A stretch of DNA of 64,000 bases from Wolbachia endosymbiont of Ctenocephalides felis wCfeT (lineage in GTDB: Bacteria; Pseudomonadota; Alphaproteobacteria; Rickettsiales; Anaplasmataceae): the NCBI RefSeq assembly GCF_012277295.1, contig NZ_CP051156.1, positions 310,001 to 374,000 on the forward strand. Reading direction: 5' to 3'. Of the stretch, positions 8,830 to 16,369 are shown in pieces. A program made the position numbers and the translations under genes. The notes beneath the pieces were generated by a model, which was not told the DNA's origin, did not search any database, and saw only the letters and a program-made list of their open reading frames with translations. How positions within the stretch are numbered: position 1 is the stretch's first letter; every line of letters begins with the position of its first letter.

Positions 8830-10167
8830 ATGCATAAATATCAAAATAGCAACTTAAACGATAAATTAACTGACGAAGAGCGTGAGTTTCTCAGAAATAG
8901 AGGATTAGCAAAGACATATAACATATTTAATATTGCAAATGGTGACATACACAGTAATTTTACTTTAGTACCTAAAGAGAATAAGAAGTATATTGTAGCA
9001 CCATTTGACTGTATGCATGAAATTAAATTTGAGTATATCCTTCAGTACTTTGAAAAGCTGAAATATAATTTATATTTTCACCTATTTTTGCACGTTAAAG
9101 AAAGGGATCGATTTGGTAGCTTTGATGATTATTTCCGTATGATGAAGGGTATAATACCACTCTCTACTTATTTTAGAGATGTTTTTGATGCAGAGTCATT
9201 TCCCTTCACAACTAAGGAATTTTTGTTTGATGGAAAAAATTATAAAGTCCTTGTAAATGATAGTATAACACGTAATTTTGAACGTATTATAGCCTTAATG
9301 CTAGTGCACCGAACTCTTGAATGTGCATTTGAGCATAGGGATAAAACATATGATGTAAAATTCACTCGTGATGCAAATTATCTACTAAGTTTGTCATTTT
9401 CCAGTAGGGATGAAAGAGATGAATTTGCAGGTGATCTCAAGGAGTTTGTAAAAGTTTTTGGACTTGATATTCGACCTCATATTTCTCTTAAGGAGAGCAG
9501 GTCCGGTTACTGTGTGTGTATAAAGGATACAGTAGTCGACTGTGCTCAGCTTTTACAAATACTCAAAGGTGCACTACTTAACGCATCTTCAGCCTGCTTT
9601 CGTGGGACAAAGGTAAGTAGAAAGTTCGAAACAAATAGAGTGCTGGAGTTATTGTCAAACAGAATGGGCGAAGTAATCGATAGTAAGGTTAAGCTCTATC
9701 ATGCAAGCAGAAAGGAATGGGCAGGTAGGAGAGATTCTGACGAAAAAGAATTTCTTGTGCCTTATGTAAGCGAGTATGATCAGAGCAGACCATTGACTGC
9801 GCTAGAAATTAAAGATATTAACAAAGGTTTTAGGACAGAAACGCATTTTCTTGATATCATAAGTAAATCCGAGAGAAATAGTTACGTATTCTATGATGAT
9901 CGAGGAAACGAAGTACAGCCAATTTGTATGAATAGCACGCAGCCTATGACAATAAATCTCACTGACCCGTTCGTCTTGTCTCTAATATATGAAAACACAA
10001 TGTATGGTCTGAGTTGCGCAGTAAACCCTAAAAGTGGTTTTATTAACAGGGAACCACTGTCGGTATTGAAGAACCCGAGGGTAGAACAACGATCAAATAC
10101 GGTGCAACCTGATTTCCCAATGTTTGAATTTGAAACTAAGGAAGAATCGAGCTGTGTACTATTGTGA
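8830..10167 (+). CDS. Unknown protein ending in a CaaX-type box (CVLL)
   Basis: 445 residues, no recognised domain, soluble and charged throughout. It has no signal peptide or membrane segment. The last residues are KEESSCVLL followed by TGA at 10165-10167. Cys-Val-Leu-Leu is a textbook eukaryotic CaaX box; leucine at the last position is the type preferred by geranylgeranyltransferase I. Bacteria lack these enzymes, so the box would matter only if the protein reaches host cytosol. Export is not shown. It lies 58 bases after the membrane protein gene at 7818 and ends at a hairpin (10169-10193). The ankyrin protein at 14510, in the same island, also ends in a CaaX-like box. Confidence 0.65.
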   Translation: MHKYQNSNLNDKLTDEEREFLRNRGLAKTYNIFNIANGDIHSNFTLVPKENKKYIVAPFDCMHEIKFEYILQYFEKLKYNLYFHLFLHVKERDRFGSFDDYFRMMKGIIPLSTYFRDVFDAESFPFTTKEFLFDGKNYKVLVNDSITRNFERIIALMLVHRTLECAFEHRDKTYDVKFTRDANYLLSLSFSSRDERDEFAGDLKEFVKVFGLDIRPHISLKESRSGYCVCIKDTVVDCAQLLQILKGALLNASSACFRGTKVSRKFETNRVLELLSNRMGEVIDSKVKLYHASRKEWAGRRDSDEKEFLVPYVSEYDQSRPLTALEIKDINKGFRTETHFLDIISKSERNSYVFYDDRGNEVQPICMNSTQPMTINLTDPFVLSLIYENTMYGLSCAVNPKSGFINREPLSVLKNPRVEQRSNTVQPDFPMFEFETKEESSCVLL

Positions 10168-10168
10168 C

Positions 10169-10193
10169 TGCTATCTGCTTTTAGCAGGTAGCA
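10169..10193 (+). terminator. Hairpin after the 8830 gene
   Basis: Arms TGCTATCTGC and GCAGGTAGCA pair with one G-T, with a TTTTA loop. It starts two bases after the stop codon. The short ACTTTTAC tail makes it a plausible but weak terminator. Confidence 0.5.
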
Positions 10194-10221
10194 CTTTTAC
10201 AGGAAAATTGTTTTTTTGTCG

Positions 10222-10242
10222 TCCTATGACTTGATCATAGGA
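10222..10242. repeat. TCCTATGA palindrome, IS-flanking repeat
   Basis: Arms TCCTATGA / TCATAGGA around CTTGA. A close relative (TCCTATAA / TTATAGGA around TCAAG) lies at 61498-61518, and a decayed one spans about 21467-21490. A recurring dispersed Wolbachia-type palindrome. Confidence 0.6.
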
Positions 10243-10270
10243 TCTAGTTAAAAAAGTCTAGATTCTAGCG

Positions 10271-11360
10271 GGCTTTGTTGCATCGCTCTTTGGATAGGAG
10301 GCAATGCATAATAAATTCATGAAGCTATCTCAAATTTAGCCATGCCTATTTCAGTAAATTTGTTCAGCAAATAACACTTGAGTAGCATTTCTTTCTCACG
10401 GTTAATCTCAGATTTGTTCCTAAAACTAAACCCAAATGTTTGCTTCAGTCGCGAGAAAAAACTTTCTATATAAGATCTCTTCCCATAATTTATCTCTTTT
10501 TTCCACTTCTTCATACCATCTTCACCATATGACTTTATGAACTTGATTGTAGAATTTCTCTCAGCCATATAATCCAGCTTTGGATGCTCCACTGCATTGT
10601 TTTGCAGAGGAATTTTTATCTTTATGCCAAGCTCATTGCACAATTTGTATAACTTCTTTCGATTATATGCTCTGTCTGCATATAGTGTGCTTATATTGTA
10701 TTTAGCATTAGCCCTTGCAATAAGATCACAGGCTCCATAGTGGTCAGAATAAACTCCACTACTGTATTTTGCAGCTATGACTTTTTTGCTACCTATCTCC
10801 AGCATTACATGCAATTTTCTTGTTTGCTTATAGCCACGGTACTTTCTATCTGTACCGTTTGCCTTACTATGGCCTGGAATATTATTGTAGATGCTTATTC
10901 CAGTGCTATCTATGGCGATCTCAATATTTTCCATACTGTTTTTATCATGTCTTCGATCATTAATTTTTAAGTTAAGCTTTTTGAATCTTCTGGAAGCCTG
11001 GGAATAGCTGATAACTTGCAAATTTTTTCCTATTTGCTCAAGGTATCCCGCTATAAACCCCACCGTTTGTCTTAGGCCTATTCTAAACAAATAAGTTATT
11101 ATGTGAATTAGAATTACGACTTTATCACTATAAATATTGTTGCCACCGGTCATTTTGGGACTTTTTTCGTACCAATTTTCTATGGCATCGTTGACGTAAT
11201 AAAAAATATTTCCTCTTTCTTGGAGAAATTTGTTATATTCGTAGCAGTTACTGACTTTCATTTTGACTGGCATATTTTTCCTTTGTCGGTTAAATGCCTG
11301 TTTATAATGAATTTCGTCAGTAACTCCCAGTTCTTTTTACTTTAGCTATGCAACAAAGCC
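10271..11360. mobile_element. IS5-family element, IS903 type, copy 1
   Basis: 1090 bases bounded by inverted repeats GGCTTTGTTGCAT / ATGCAACAAAGCC, closely matching the GGCTTTGTTG ends of the IS903 group. A 9-base target duplication ATTCTAGCG is intact at 10262-10270 and 11361-11369. The target was one arm of a palindrome (11361-11383). A near-identical copy lies in the same orientation at 13433-14522. Confidence 0.93.
10317..11273 (-). CDS. IS5/IS903-type transposase, copy 1
   Basis: 318 residues, intact. The N-terminus follows the IS903-group pattern (YNKFLQERGNIFYYVNDAI...W, then YSDKVVILIHIITYLFRIGLRQTVGF and YSQASRRFK). DDE catalytic residues are likely the Asp in IAIDSTGISIY, the Asp in YADRAYNRKKLY and the Glu in RSYIESFFSRLKQTFGF. 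It differs from copy 2 at only a few residues (TGG/AGS near 43, IKIKIP/IKTKIP, KFIKS/KLIKS). With intact ends and target duplication this copy may be active or recently so. Confidence 0.93.
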   Translation of the reverse strand: MPVKMKVSNCYEYNKFLQERGNIFYYVNDAIENWYEKSPKMTGGNNIYSDKVVILIHIITYLFRIGLRQTVGFIAGYLEQIGKNLQVISYSQASRRFKKLNLKINDRRHDKNSMENIEIAIDSTGISIYNNIPGHSKANGTDRKYRGYKQTRKLHVMLEIGSKKVIAAKYSSGVYSDHYGACDLIARANAKYNISTLYADRAYNRKKLYKLCNELGIKIKIPLQNNAVEHPKLDYMAERNSTIKFIKSYGEDGMKKWKKEINYGKRSYIESFFSRLKQTFGFSFRNKSEINREKEMLLKCYLLNKFTEIGMAKFEIAS

Positions 11361-11383
11361 ATTCTAGCGCCACGCGCTAGAAT
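11361..11383. repeat. Palindrome used as IS insertion target
   Basis: Arms ATTCTAGCGC / GCGCTAGAAT with a CAC loop. Its first nine bases were duplicated by the IS insertion. Related palindromes lie near 21185-21207 and 21426-21448. Confidence 0.75.
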
Positions 11384-11475
11384 GACAAATTTATAAATTT
11401 ATTCCGGTATTAAGTTAGCTATATTTTAAAGAAGTATAGATTGACTTCTTGTTGTTAGTATAATACTCTTTCGCT

Positions 11476-11937
11476 ATGTCTGATAATTTTAGAATTCCTT
11501 TAATTTTTTTACTCTCTAGCGTTTTTGCTCTTGGTTTTGCATACGTACTAGAATATTTTTTCAATATATTGCCATGTAAATTGTGTATATATGAGCGAAT
11601 AGCTTACTACGTTGCAGGTCTACTTGCAATAATGTGTATGGTTAAGAATAACAAAGTGTTAGTCTATGCAATGTTTTGCAGTTACCTCATATGTGCAATA
11701 ATATCTATTTATCATATAGGTATTGAGCTACATTTAATTCACGATGTTTTAGGATGTACAGAGCAGGCAACTAGCATAGAAGATATTAGAAATAATCTAT
11801 TAAATCCTAATTATTCTCCATCTTGTGACAGACCTAATTATATTTTTGGTATTTCTTTGGTAACCTGGAATTTGCTTTATTTATTGGCAGTGCTGTTTGT
11901 ATCAAGTAAAATGTACGTAAACAAACCGGACAGGTAG
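11476..11937 (+). CDS. dsbB: DsbB-family disulfide bond protein
   Basis: 153 residues with four membrane segments, the DsbB size and topology. The first redox pair is LPCKLC near residue 34, facing the periplasm after TM1. The second is a pair of cysteines about 26 residues apart (VLGCTEQ... and SPSCDRPN) in the second periplasmic loop. DsbB reoxidises DsbA and passes electrons to quinone; a DsbA-like protein is encoded at 41626. The gene lies between an IS903-type and an IS66 element. Its coding frame looks undamaged. Confidence 0.85.
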   Translation: MSDNFRIPLIFLLSSVFALGFAYVLEYFFNILPCKLCIYERIAYYVAGLLAIMCMVKNNKVLVYAMFCSYLICAIISIYHIGIELHLIHDVLGCTEQATSIEDIRNNLLNPNYSPSCDRPNYIFGISLVTWNLLYLLAVLFVSSKMYVNKPDR

Positions 11938-11952
11938 TTATACACCTTTTTC

Positions 11953-13413
11953 GTATCCATTCAGCCGGGCGGTAAAATAAAGAGTAGACAAGGAATGCTA
12001 AAAAGGTAAACTAGAGTGGCTGTAAGGTAATATGGTTGATCTTTTAGAATTTTGCGAAAGTTTAAGCAGACTATAGAAAAGTTAGAAACAAAAATAGAAG
12101 AGCTTAAAGCAGAAAATAAAGCGCTAAGGATCGAAAACGCTGAGTTAAAAGAAAGGCTTGGCTTAAGTTCAAAAAATTCATCTATACCAAGCTCCAAAGA
12201 ATTATATAAGATGAGGGAAAATAAGCCAAAAAGTGACAGGAAAGTAGGAGCACAGGTTGGACATAAAGGCAGTTACCGCCCTAAAATGGAGGCAGATGAG
12301 ATGGTAAAAATAGAACTGCCCAATACGTGTGAGTGCGGAGGAGAAATTGCGGTATCAAAAGATCCGTATACTCATCAAAAGGTCGATTTGCCGGAAATCA
12401 AGCCGTATGTAGTTGAATATCAACTAGAGCATGGACGTTGCAAAAGATGTGGAAAAAGAAAAAGTAGCAAGCTACAAGAAGGAGTAACTGCGGACACATT
12501 TGGTCCAAGAGTTAAGTCAGTAATTGCAGCATTAAGTGGATTTTACAAGAATTCGAAAAAAGAAGTGGCAAATATTATAAAGGACATTTTCAACCTGGAT
12601 ATCAGCGTCGGTAGTGTATCAAATAGCGAGGCTAGAGTGGCAGAAAAATGCCAAGAAGCATATGAGCAAATTGAGGAAGAGGTAAGCAAGAGCAAAATTT
12701 TACATATCGATGAAACTAGCCATTACAACAAAGGTAAACAGGGCTGGTGCTGGATGTTTGCGAGCAAAATAGGGAGTGTGATCAAATTGACAGAGTCAAG
12801 AGGGATGAAAGTCCTGGAAAATAGTAAATTTGGAAAGAATAACAACCTAGTAGTGACCGACAGATATGCAGCTTACAACTACTTTTCCAGCAAGAAAAGG
12901 CAGGTCTGTTGGGCACATTTAGCAAGAGATTTTGAAAGGTTGTCTCATAGTTGGAATAGCGAAGTGAAAGTTTTGGGGTATTATTTAAGGAATGTTGCTA
13001 CTGAATTATTTGCATTGAAAAAAGCTCTGTTAAAGGATGAAATAGACACATTAAGGTTCATAAGAAGAGCAAGAAAATTACGCAAGCGAACGAGATATTA
13101 CTTAAAGAATATATCAAATTTACCCGAGGCAATTGGAGCGTCTCGAGTAGCAAAAAATATCATGAAATCGGATCTGATGATGTGGAAATTTTTGGACGAT
13201 CCAGAAAATATTCCACTGACAAACAACTATGCTGAGCGACAGATTCGGCATTACGTTGTTTACCGAAAAGTTTCATATTTTACACAATCGAAACGGGGAA
13301 ATATGTTTCTTGAGAGGATAATTTCATTGTACTTGACTTGGAGGCAAAAGAAGTTAAATCCTTTTCAAAACCTACTGGCTATTGCTTCTTAAGCCATACA
13401 CCTGAATGGATAC
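11953..13413. mobile_element. IS66-family element, copy 1
   Basis: 1461 bases from GTATCCATTCAG to CTGAATGGATAC. One transposase gene (TnpC type) fills it, as in IS66 elements lacking tnpA and tnpB. The expected 8-base target duplication is not seen (left CCTTTTTC, right AAAAATGT), so the site may have been rearranged. Copy 2 (16370-17830) is the same length and inverted; copy 3 is at 27968. Confidence 0.92.
12052..13392 (+). CDS. IS66 transposase (TnpC type), copy 1
   Basis: 446 residues, intact, TTG start forced by an in-frame TGA at 12037. Order of parts: N-terminal coiled coil (IEKLETKIEELKAENKAL), IS66 zinc finger (CECGGEI... CKRCGKRK), then the DDE domain with ILHIDETSHY, VVTDRYAAYNYF and NNYAERQIRHY supplying the likely catalytic D, D and E. 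The upstream ATG at 12032 opens a short frame that ends at once, so an alternative start by frameshifting is possible but not shown. Confidence 0.92.
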   Translation: MRKFKQTIEKLETKIEELKAENKALRIENAELKERLGLSSKNSSIPSSKELYKMRENKPKSDRKVGAQVGHKGSYRPKMEADEMVKIELPNTCECGGEIAVSKDPYTHQKVDLPEIKPYVVEYQLEHGRCKRCGKRKSSKLQEGVTADTFGPRVKSVIAALSGFYKNSKKEVANIIKDIFNLDISVGSVSNSEARVAEKCQEAYEQIEEEVSKSKILHIDETSHYNKGKQGWCWMFASKIGSVIKLTESRGMKVLENSKFGKNNNLVVTDRYAAYNYFSSKKRQVCWAHLARDFERLSHSWNSEVKVLGYYLRNVATELFALKKALLKDEIDTLRFIRRARKLRKRTRYYLKNISNLPEAIGASRVAKNIMKSDLMMWKFLDDPENIPLTNNYAERQIRHYVVYRKVSYFTQSKRGNMFLERIISLYLTWRQKKLNPFQNLLAIAS

Positions 13414-13432
13414 AAAAATGTAGCAATCGATC

Positions 13433-14522
13433 GGCTTTGTTGCATCGCTCTTTGGATAGGAGGCAATGCATAATAAATTCATGAAGCTATCTCAAATTTA
13501 GCCATGCCTATTTCAGTAAATTTGTTCAGCAAATAACACTTGAGTAGCATTTCTTTCTCACGGTTAATCTCAGATTTGTTCCTAAAACTAAACCCAAATG
13601 TTTGCTTCAGTCGCGAGAAAAAACTTTCTATATAAGATCTCTTCCCATAATTTATCTCTTTTTTCCACTTCTTCATACCATCTTCACCATATGACTTTAT
13701 GAGCTTGATTGTAGAATTTCTCTCAGCCATATAATCCAGCTTTGGATGCTCCACTGCATTGTTTTGCAGAGGAATTTTTGTCTTTATGCCAAGCTCATTG
13801 CACAATTTGTATAACTTCTTTCGATTATATGCTCTGTCTGCATATAGTGTGCTTATATTGTATTTAGCATTAGCCCTTGCAATAAGATCACAGGCTCCAT
13901 AGTGGTCAGAATAAACTCCACTACTGTATTTTGCAGCTATGACTTTTTTGCTACCTATCTCCAGCATTACATGCAATTTTCTTGTTTGCTTATAGCCACG
14001 GTACTTTCTATCTGTACCGTTTGCCTTACTATGGCCTGGAATATTATTGTAGATGCTTATTCCAGTGCTATCTATGGCGATCTCAATATTTTCCATACTG
14101 TTTTTATCATGTCTTCGATCATTAATTTTTAAGTTAAGCTTTTTGAATCTTCTGGAAGCCTGGGAATAGCTGATAACTTGCAAATTTTTTCCTATTTGCT
14201 CAAGGTATCCCGCTATAAACCCCACCGTTTGTCTTAGGCCTATTCTAAACAAATAAGTTATTATGTGAATTAGAATTACGACTTTATCACTATAAATATT
14301 GTTGCTACCGGCCATTTTGGGACTTTTTTCGTACCAATTTTCTATGGCATCGTTGACGTAATAAAAAATATTTCCTCTTTCTTGGAGAAATTTGTTATAT
14401 TCGTAGCAGTTACTGACTTTCATTTTGACTGGCATATTTTTCCTTTGTCGGTTAAATGCCTATTTATAATGAATTTCGTCAGTAACTCCCAGTTCTTTTT
14501 ACTTTAGCTATGCAACAAAGCC
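13433..14522. mobile_element. IS5-family element, IS903 type, copy 2 (in ankyrin gene)
   Basis: 1090 bases with the same ends as copy 1. The 9-base target duplication CAATCGATC is perfect at 13424-13432 and 14523-14531. Joining the flanks restores an open frame reading KNVAIDLIINKQANVN into the ankyrin gene, so the IS landed inside that gene. Confidence 0.93.
13479..14435 (-). CDS. IS5/IS903-type transposase, copy 2
   Basis: 318 residues, intact, differing from the copy at 10317 by only a handful of residues. The DDE motifs (IAIDSTGISIY, YADRAYNRKKLY, RSYIESFFSRL) are all kept. Both copies point the same way and each has its own target duplication, so they inserted separately. Recombination between them would remove dsbB and IS66 copy 1. 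Confidence 0.93.
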   Translation of the reverse strand: MPVKMKVSNCYEYNKFLQERGNIFYYVNDAIENWYEKSPKMAGSNNIYSDKVVILIHIITYLFRIGLRQTVGFIAGYLEQIGKNLQVISYSQASRRFKKLNLKINDRRHDKNSMENIEIAIDSTGISIYNNIPGHSKANGTDRKYRGYKQTRKLHVMLEIGSKKVIAAKYSSGVYSDHYGACDLIARANAKYNISTLYADRAYNRKKLYKLCNELGIKTKIPLQNNAVEHPKLDYMAERNSTIKLIKSYGEDGMKKWKKEINYGKRSYIESFFSRLKQTFGFSFRNKSEINREKEMLLKCYLLNKFTEIGMAKFEIAS

Positions 14523-15271
14523 CAATCGATCTCATAATAAACAAGCAAGCTAACGTTAATGTAAAAAATGATAACGGCATAGCTCCCTTACATTGCGCTT
14601 CTCTAAAGGGTCATATAGATGTAGTCAACATTCTCTTAGGTAATGGAGAAATTGTCGATGTAGAAGAAAATAATAGCAGAACTCCCTTACATTTTGCATC
14701 CTCAAAAGGTGTAGTAGAAGCCCTAGTAGCAGCAGGAGCTGAGGTTAATAAAGCAAATGATAATGGAGATACTCCTTTACATTCTGCATCCACAAAAGGT
14801 GTAGCAGAAGCTCTAATAGCAGCAAGAGTTGAGGTTAATAAAGCAAATGATAATGGAGATACTCCTTTACATTATGTATTTCAAGAAAACATAGCAAGAA
14901 TTTTAATAGCAGCAGGAGCTGATGTTGATAAAACAAATAATGATGGAAATACTCCCTTACATAATGTATCCCAAGAAGACATAGCAAGGATTTTAATAAA
15001 AGCAGGAGCTGATATTAATGCAGAAAATGAGAATGGAAGTACTCCTTTACATCATGCTATTGAAGATCAAATAGACATACAAATTATAAAGATCTTTCTA
15101 GAAGCAGGAGCTAATGTTAGTAAACCAGATAAAAATGGATACACTCCCTTAAAATTAGCCGAACTTTATGGAGATAAAGAGGTAATTAAAACTTTAACTA
15201 AAGCATCTGCAGCTAGCAACCTGACAGAGCTAAAAGCTCTAGAAAAATCGACATCATGTATAATACAATAA
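14510..15271 (+). CDS. Ankyrin-repeat protein, 5' end lost to ISs, ends in CIIQ
   Basis: The ATG at 14510 lies inside the terminal repeat of the IS; the true 5' end has been replaced by IS903-type copy 2 and IS66 copy 1. The visible 253 residues hold seven ankyrin repeats with the G-TPLH-A pattern (GIAPLHCAS, SRTPLHFAS, GDTPLHSAS, GDTPLHYVF, GNTPLHNVS, GSTPLHHAI, GYTPLKLAE). The last residues KSTSCIIQ form a CaaX-like box; Q at the end is a type accepted by farnesyltransferase. Whether a stable protein is made from the IS-borne ATG is unknown, as no Shine-Dalgarno site precedes it. Ankyrin proteins are common candidate host-interaction factors in this group. Confidence 0.75.
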   Translation: MQQSPIDLIINKQANVNVKNDNGIAPLHCASLKGHIDVVNILLGNGEIVDVEENNSRTPLHFASSKGVVEALVAAGAEVNKANDNGDTPLHSASTKGVAEALIAARVEVNKANDNGDTPLHYVFQENIARILIAAGADVDKTNNDGNTPLHNVSQEDIARILIKAGADINAENENGSTPLHHAIEDQIDIQIIKIFLEAGANVSKPDKNGYTPLKLAELYGDKEVIKTLTKASAASNLTELKALEKSTSCIIQ

Positions 15272-15280
15272 AACATAAAC

Positions 15281-15312
15281 ACGCAGCCTACCAAATATTA
15301 AGCTGCGTTTCT
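15281..15312. terminator. Terminator between convergent ankyrin and GDSL genes
   Basis: Arms ACGCAGC (15281-15287) and GCTGCGT (15302-15308) followed by TTCTTT. It lies between two convergent genes and could serve the ankyrin gene. Confidence 0.65.
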
Positions 15313-15320
15313 TTCCAAAG

Positions 15321-16313
15321 CTAAAGCTGCGGAAAAGTTACCATGAGTTCACACAACTCATTTCCTACATACTGGTGAGCTCCTGCAGTTGGATGAAAAT
15401 AGTCAAAAAAGAAGTATTTATTCAGATCTTCTTCACTACACCCGTTACTATAACAAGATTCGAGTTTCCCTTGAAAAATTAATTGAAAAAGCGTTTTCGT
15501 AGTTTCTAAAAACCCATAAATTCCATTTGCAATGTCTGATATACATGCATCCTGATAATTTAAGCCATTATCTCTGTATTCATCAACTATATTTTTTACT
15601 TTAGAATAAAGATCAAACTGCTCTATTTTAAGATTTGTACATTCTTTCTTAATACTCTCCAAGCTATCGGCCAATTTTGCATTAAAACTCTGCGTGAGCT
15701 TTGTTGCTAACTCTTTCTCTTCATTGTTTTTATTAATGGCTGGTATTAATCCAACATCAGGCACATTTGCAACGATAACGTGCTGAACGTTGTGCTCGCT
15801 TAAAACTTTAAGTGCATTACATATTTCACTTACAGCCTGATCTAACATCTCCTCTACTACATCAGCATCATCATAAACTGAAGCAAGCATTATATCGTTC
15901 CCACCGATTATGATAAGAAATAGATCTTCTTGCCCTATATATGGATTGTGCTCAATCAATGTACCCAATTGATTTGCTAGTCGGAATTTATTTAAAAAAC
16001 TAGGATAAATAGGATGATCATAATATTCAGATGCAGTAGCATATGACACCGCATAATTTTGGCCTCTCTGCTCAAATTCCATACCAAGAACAGAAAATTT
16101 CCACCCAGGCTTAAATTCCTCTATACCTAAACATCTTGCTAAATATTCAACAGCTACAGGACCATCACTGAAAGATCTTCCTTGATAAAATGGTTCATCA
16201 AACTTTACATCGCTTGCAAAAGACAAATTTCTACAAATTCCAATACCTGCACCATTGTCAGATAGGCTGTCACCTAACACATAAAGATTCCTATATCTAG
16301 CCATGTTTGTCAT
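15321..16313 (-). CDS. SGNH/GDSL-family hydrolase (lipase/esterase-like)
   Basis: 330 residues. The GDSL block I is LYVLGDSLSDNGAG (nucleophile Ser near residue 15), block III is LIIIGGNDIM near residue 134, and block V is FFFDYFHPTAGAHQYV near residue 305 with the catalytic Asp and His. This matches the GDSL lipase and hemolysin-like phospholipase group, which hydrolyse ester bonds in lipids. There is no clear signal peptide at either candidate start (residue 1 or 4). It sits alone between an ankyrin gene and IS66 copy 2. Lipid substrate and any role at the host membrane are inference. Confidence 0.85.
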   Translation of the reverse strand: MTNMARYRNLYVLGDSLSDNGAGIGICRNLSFASDVKFDEPFYQGRSFSDGPVAVEYLARCLGIEEFKPGWKFSVLGMEFEQRGQNYAVSYATASEYYDHPIYPSFLNKFRLANQLGTLIEHNPYIGQEDLFLIIIGGNDIMLASVYDDADVVEEMLDQAVSEICNALKVLSEHNVQHVIVANVPDVGLIPAINKNNEEKELATKLTQSFNAKLADSLESIKKECTNLKIEQFDLYSKVKNIVDEYRDNGLNYQDACISDIANGIYGFLETTKTLFQLIFQGKLESCYSNGCSEEDLNKYFFFDYFHPTAGAHQYVGNELCELMVTFPQL

Positions 16314-16369
16314 TACAATTATTATTTGATTATTATACTATTTTTAACATAAAATATATAAGAAAAAAT

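Noticed and set aside
10271..14522. Composite transposon carrying dsbB between the two IS903-type copies
   Set aside because: Each copy has its own perfect 9-base target duplication, so they inserted independently.
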